From a virus, in IMG/VR virus record IMGVR_UViG_3300033145_000192, positions 1-64,000 of that record: a stretch of 64,000 nucleotides of DNA; one strand, given 5' to 3'. The position numbers were made by a program, and so were the translations under genes. Positions 60,842-64,000 of the stretch are shown in pieces. Under the pieces are notes generated by a model that was given only the letters and a program-made list of their open reading frames with translations, was not told the DNA's origin and did not search any database. The first letter of the stretch is position 1, and each line of letters opens with the position of its first letter.

Positions 60842-61133
60842 TTTCGGTGCTTCCATCTGCTGCCTTGGCATCTTCGGAATCCCGCTCGGCCTTCTCCACA
60901 ATGGCCAACCTTTTGATTTCTTCATCGCGCCTCCTGCGACGTGCGGCTTCTAGCCGTCTTTTTTGGGCCTTTTCTACAATGTATATCGTCTTTAGCTCGT
61001 CACGATATGCTTCAATTTTCACCAGATGCTTTTTCAGTGTTGGGACGCGAATACCAATCCTTGCGAATTCATTCGCTGGCCTGTTTCTGTCACATAGCCA
61101 CAAGAATCTCTCCAGCCAATCTGTTCTGGTCAT
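60822..61133 (-). CDS. hypothetical helical protein
   Basis: 103 residues with a long charged helix (KAQKRRLEAARRRRRDEEIK) and an acidic end. GGAGGTCGTT precedes the ATG on the coding strand. No family recognised. Overlaps the cupin gene by 20 bases. Confidence 0.65.
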   Translation of the reverse strand: MTRTDWLERFLWLCDRNRPANEFARIGIRVPTLKKHLVKIEAYRDELKTIYIVEKAQKRRLEAARRRRRDEEIKRLAIVEKAERDSEDAKAADGSTENGECDS

Positions 61134-61142
61134 AACGACCTC

Positions 61143-61808
61143 CTATATCTGTATTTTAAGACCTTCAAGCCTAATCGTCAGGTTCTTGACAGAGAGGTCT
61201 TCAAATCGCTTCAAATGCCAGGTCCTACACCCTGCCTCTACGGCAGAAATAATACCCTTAGTCATCGAGTCATCTATGGCTAGACACTGCTTAGAGCGCA
61301 GTTTCAGTTCAAGATATGCCTTAATGAAAGGCCATGGGTGTGGCTTTATCCTATCGTGCTTCACATCCGAATTCGTAACCAATACATCGAACTCATCTGA
61401 CAAACCAACCATATTAAGCATCATAGTTGCTGTTGGATAGCTACAGTTCGTAACAATGCCAATCTTCATGCCAATACTCTTGGCATATACTAATACATCA
61501 GTAACGCGCTTCGTAGGCTTACACTTTTCACGAATCAGTTCAACTGTCTTTGTCTGCTTGAATGTGTGGAGTTTGTCTAAAACCCCTTGGTCATCAGGCA
61601 ATCTCTCTAGCTTAACTAGCATAGCTAACTTCTTACGAGAACTCAAGCCGTTAAAGTCTATGTCGTGTTCTTTGTCGGTTAAGGGCTCATAGCCATGCTC
61701 AGTAAGCATCAAGTTGAATGCTTCCTTGTGCCAATCGGCAGCATCGACCAGAACACCGTCCAAATCAAAAAGAATTGCACGGATTCCATGGTCTAGTTTA
61801 TCTTCCAT
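61143..61808 (-). CDS. HAD-superfamily phosphatase (phosphoglucomutase-like)
   Basis: HAD motifs: FDLDGVLVD (nucleophile Asp near residue 15), GIVTNCSYP, KPHPWPFIKA and AIDDSMTKGI. The cap region and 221-residue length match the beta-phosphoglucomutase/phosphatase branch. Likely removes phosphate from a sugar phosphate in the surrounding nucleotide-sugar pathway. Starts 11 bases inside the upstream gene. Confidence 0.85.
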   Translation of the reverse strand: MEDKLDHGIRAILFDLDGVLVDAADWHKEAFNLMLTEHGYEPLTDKEHDIDFNGLSSRKKLAMLVKLERLPDDQGVLDKLHTFKQTKTVELIREKCKPTKRVTDVLVYAKSIGMKIGIVTNCSYPTATMMLNMVGLSDEFDVLVTNSDVKHDRIKPHPWPFIKAYLELKLRSKQCLAIDDSMTKGIISAVEAGCRTWHLKRFEDLSVKNLTIRLEGLKIQI

Positions 61809-62052
61809 ACTGCTTTACCTCATCTATCACGTCAACCTCCCCTGCGATTATAGCGTGACTTATCGCTCGGTCAATGGCAGTTTTTAATTGTGCCCGCTGT
61901 TTGCAAAGCTCTACATCTCTGCTGGCATTTTCAACAATTTCGCTCTTTGTGAAATCTCCTGGTGCTTTGACAATCTCAGCCTTCTTGTCACATACGTTAA
62001 ACAGCTTGATATTAGCGATGCACAGTTCCTCTATGAGTTGGCCAATCTTCAT
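61798..62052 (-). CDS. hypothetical helical protein
   Basis: 84 residues, amphipathic helices (KSEIVENASRDVELCKQRAQLKTAIDRAI). ATGA overlap with the zinc-ribbon gene upstream. Unidentified. Confidence 0.6.
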   Translation of the reverse strand: MKIGQLIEELCIANIKLFNVCDKKAEIVKAPGDFTKSEIVENASRDVELCKQRAQLKTAIDRAISHAIIAGEVDVIDEVKQYGR

Positions 62053-62228
62053 TTGAACTCCAATTTACAAATACGACACCAATTTGGTCTCTCGATGGGG
62101 TAGTTTTCCCATTTCATGTATAAATGACCACATAACGGACATTGGTTATGGGGCCCTGGCGCTGAATGCCAGACAGCCCCACACTTCATGCACTTGTTAT
62201 GGGCTACGTATATTTCACGTTGTCCCAC
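62049..62228 (-). CDS. 59-residue double zinc-ribbon protein
   Basis: GTG start at 62228 (or ATG 62189). Cys pairs CMKCG, CPLCG and CRIC, with conserved-looking VWHSAPGPHNQ and YMKWENYP. The pattern recurs in phage zinc-ribbon proteins. The end overlaps the next start (ATGA). Function unknown. Confidence 0.65.
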   Translation of the reverse strand: MGQREIYVAHNKCMKCGAVWHSAPGPHNQCPLCGHLYMKWENYPIERPNWCRICKLEFK

Positions 62229-63094
62229 GTTGCTAGGTCCAATCCATATCTTTGCAGAACTACCCTATTGCGCTCCTCACACTGAGCCCTCGTGAACTTC
62301 AGTGTGTTTCCGAAGTGCGTAAATCCGCCCCAATGCTGGTGTAGGCCCCACTGTTGCCTACGACTCTTGACGACATGGACACACTCATCAAATGCGCGGC
62401 CATATGGTCCCATCTTGTCTTTGTAAACATCGACCTGTGGGATTAGGGCTTCCCCACTTCCCTCTTCGTGCGTTGCCCTATGAATGTTGCCGATAAGCGC
62501 CCACTCAGTCGCTTTGACTTCTAGGTCACCTATGACGGGCATATCATACATGTAGCCGGTGTGCTTGCAGAAGTGGTGGTCTACGGCAAATAGCTGCGGC
62601 ATAAGCTCATGGCCAAACCACTTGAGGTGATAGTCCTTGCCAAGCCCGCAGGGATTTTCAATGTGCCACGGGCCTCCCGCGCCGAGTTGGTCTGCCGCTA
62701 CTGGCTTGCCGGTTTTCTTCCAGCGCCTAAGCTCGTCAAACAGGCCATCCTCTCCTAGTAGCAAAATGTCTCCGTGCATGTGGAAGATGCTGTCAATTAG
62801 CCCATGCTCTCGTTCCATATCCTTCATCTCAAGCATACCGTGCTCAATCTGTTTCATGATAGAAATGGAGACAAGCACCTTGAAATAAGGTCCAACGATA
62901 TCATCAAGATGCACGACGCGGGTATAAGGGTCGTTATTGTAAGTAATACTACGGTCAGTATCCCCGCTAATAACGAGAACAATAGGAGCGGTGGCAGTAT
63001 TCTTCCACTTAGTCCGTAGCATATCAATTGTAAACTGAACCTCGCGCAATTGGTCAAATGCCGTGATAAGAAACCCAACCTCATTTTTTACCAT
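62204..63094 (-). CDS. glycosyltransferase-like protein
   Basis: ATG 63094 (MVKNEVGFLITAFDQLREV). The N-terminal strands and acidic motif (LVISGDTDRS, IFHMHGDILLLGED) resemble the GT-A nucleotide-diphospho-sugar fold. The middle contains AADQLGAGGPWHIENPCG. Overlaps the nucleotidyltransferase gene by 7 bases. 296 residues. Plausibly transfers the sugar made by the neighbouring enzymes; the acceptor is unknown. Confidence 0.65.
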   Translation of the reverse strand: MVKNEVGFLITAFDQLREVQFTIDMLRTKWKNTATAPIVLVISGDTDRSITYNNDPYTRVVHLDDIVGPYFKVLVSISIMKQIEHGMLEMKDMEREHGLIDSIFHMHGDILLLGEDGLFDELRRWKKTGKPVAADQLGAGGPWHIENPCGLGKDYHLKWFGHELMPQLFAVDHHFCKHTGYMYDMPVIGDLEVKATEWALIGNIHRATHEEGSGEALIPQVDVYKDKMGPYGRAFDECVHVVKSRRQQWGLHQHWGGFTHFGNTLKFTRAQCEERNRVVLQRYGLDLATWDNVKYT

Positions 63095-63882
63095 TCCCAG
63101 CCTTCCTTCTTGCACTTCTTTACGAAGGCATCCAAATCCTCCGGTGTCCCCAATCCATGCATTACGTGAATAGGGTAAACACCAATTCGCTTCTGTAGTT
63201 CAATCATTTCGTTGAACACAGGACAAACGTAGAACTCATCGTTGACGCGGATATTCTTGCCCATCATGCGGTGCGCGGCCTCAACAAAGTCCTTTCCGTG
63301 CCTATACCAATAGATGCCAACGGTTGCACGATTGCTGATGACCTTCTTTTCTGCGACCGCAGTCACATATCCACTGCATGAGTCTACCTTTGCGTAGCTC
63401 CACTTTGGATGTGTAGCGTGGAAGGTGGCCATCGTTGCGTCCAATCCGCGAATTGCGGCATCGTTAATCATGTCCTGTATGTTGTCGCTCTCCTGCCACC
63501 TCACACCGATGTTTTCGAAGTTTCGCAACCAGACAACCTTCGACATGTCATTCCACACAGTCATTTGGTCACTGTTGGCAATGATAAGCGGCTCGTCTGT
63601 GTTGATTCTATCCTCTGCCAACAGAACGGTGCAAGCTGCCCCTTCAGTGATTTCATCTACGTAAATCACATTGGTCGCAAAGCTCATGTGTTGTTTTATG
63701 TAGCTTTCATGCTCTCGTCTGGCCAAGAAAATGAAGCGATATGGCTCATAGGGCGAGAGATTCTCTGTTACGTGCTCAATCATACTGCGGCCACACACGT
63801 CGATAAATGGCTTGGGCACCAGATATCCGGCGTCCGCAAAGCGACTGCCTCTGCCAGCCATAGGTATTACGATATTAAGCAC
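63088..63882 (-). CDS. sugar nucleotidyltransferase (GTG start)
   Basis: Signature IPMAGRGSRFADAGYLVPKPFIDV (read in parts; residues about 6-29) is the NTP-transferase motif with the catalytic Arg and Lys. IIANSDQM follows as the metal/sugar site. GTG start at 63882. 264 residues. It would couple NTP to a sugar-1-phosphate, most like glucose/mannose-1-phosphate nucleotidyltransferases. Overlaps the glycosyltransferase-like gene. Confidence 0.85.
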   Translation of the reverse strand: MLNIVIPMAGRGSRFADAGYLVPKPFIDVCGRSMIEHVTENLSPYEPYRFIFLARREHESYIKQHMSFATNVIYVDEITEGAACTVLLAEDRINTDEPLIIANSDQMTVWNDMSKVVWLRNFENIGVRWQESDNIQDMINDAAIRGLDATMATFHATHPKWSYAKVDSCSGYVTAVAEKKVISNRATVGIYWYRHGKDFVEAAHRMMGKNIRVNDEFYVCPVFNEMIELQKRIGVYPIHVMHGLGTPEDLDAFVKKCKKEGWEW

Positions 63883-64000
63883 AGCACACCTCCATTAGAT
63901 ATTTCGTTATCTGATATGGGTCCGCATTTGCTCCTGGGCGACGGTCTTCGATGTATCCACCGTCACTTTGCTCCACATGCACAGGAATCCTAACAGATGC
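63875..64000 (-). CDS. glutamine synthetase-like protein, C-terminal fragment
   Basis: Only the last 41 residues are in the window; the gene continues beyond 64000. The visible part has SVRIPVHVEQSDGGYIEDRRP and GANADPY, matching the conserved substrate and ATP-site block (R-x-P, EDRRPxANxDPY) of glutamine synthetase. The stop overlaps the next gene start by 8 bases. It would be an ammonia or amine ligase, perhaps making an amide on a sugar or wall precursor. Confidence 0.8.
   Translation of the reverse strand, partial: ASVRIPVHVEQSDGGYIEDRRPGANADPYQITKYLMEVCCA

Overview
The window is a gene-dense stretch of a large double-stranded DNA tailed phage. Genes are small, closely packed and often overlap by ATGA or TAATG. 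Marker genes include rIIA/rIIB homologues, a GP88-family protein, PhoH, a RuvB-like ATPase, a small sigma factor, holin-like proteins, HNH and Vsr-like nucleases, a phage tmRNA and about fifty tRNA genes. The tRNA load, the GP88 protein and a phage protein family common in actinophages suggest one of the large tRNA-rich actinobacterial phages (the kind infecting Streptomyces). That host assignment is inference and was not checked by any search.

Layout. (1) About 1-23.6 kb, plus strand: DNA/RNA metabolism and takeover genes. These are an ATP-dependent DNA ligase, a PARP1-like WGR-PRD-ART protein, RuvB-like ATPase, sigma factor, holin-like proteins, phosphoesterase, polynucleotide kinase/phosphatase, DHH phosphoesterase, RNA ligase, rIIA, rIIB and a nucleotidylyltransferase, with many small membrane and zinc-ribbon proteins between them. 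(2) About 23.6-49.3 kb, plus strand: a translation island. It holds tmRNA, initiator tRNA, peptide deformylase, tRNAs with anticodons for all 20 amino acids, an IF3 C-domain-like gene that needs a +1 frameshift, an L7/L12 C-domain-like protein, a second RNA ligase-like protein and several metabolic enzymes (GAPDH-like, saccharopine dehydrogenase-like, IMPDH/GMP reductase-like). (3) About 49.3-51.7 kb, plus strand: small genes and an HNH nuclease. (4) About 51.7-64 kb, minus strand: probable virion-associated proteins, then DNA-related genes, then a nucleotide-sugar block (GDP-mannose dehydratase, cupin isomerase, HAD phosphatase, glycosyltransferase-like, sugar nucleotidyltransferase) ending in a truncated glutamine synthetase-like gene.

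Regulation visible in the sequence: a family of sigma70-type promoters (TTGAC/TATAAT, 16-17 bp spacing, partly conserved spacer) drives the plus-strand blocks. TATAAATA late-type promoters inside a shared longer motif sit before minus-strand structural genes, which fits a phage sigma factor.

The most unusual material is in the translation island. At 45.4-45.8 kb two tRNAs appear circularly permuted: the T-arm and 3' acceptor strand lie upstream of the 5' acceptor strand and D-arm, with 7/7 acceptor pairing and additional helices joining the halves. Several other tRNA-like genes have anticodon loops of 5, 11, 13 or 18 nt, duplicated anticodon-like hairpins or large inserts, and many inter-tRNA spacers are closed by 6-12 bp stems. 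The same phage carries a polynucleotide kinase-phosphatase and two RNA ligase-like proteins, the chemistry needed to join such halves or to repair cleaved tRNAs. All of this comes from reading the sequence; no alignment, folding or database search was run.
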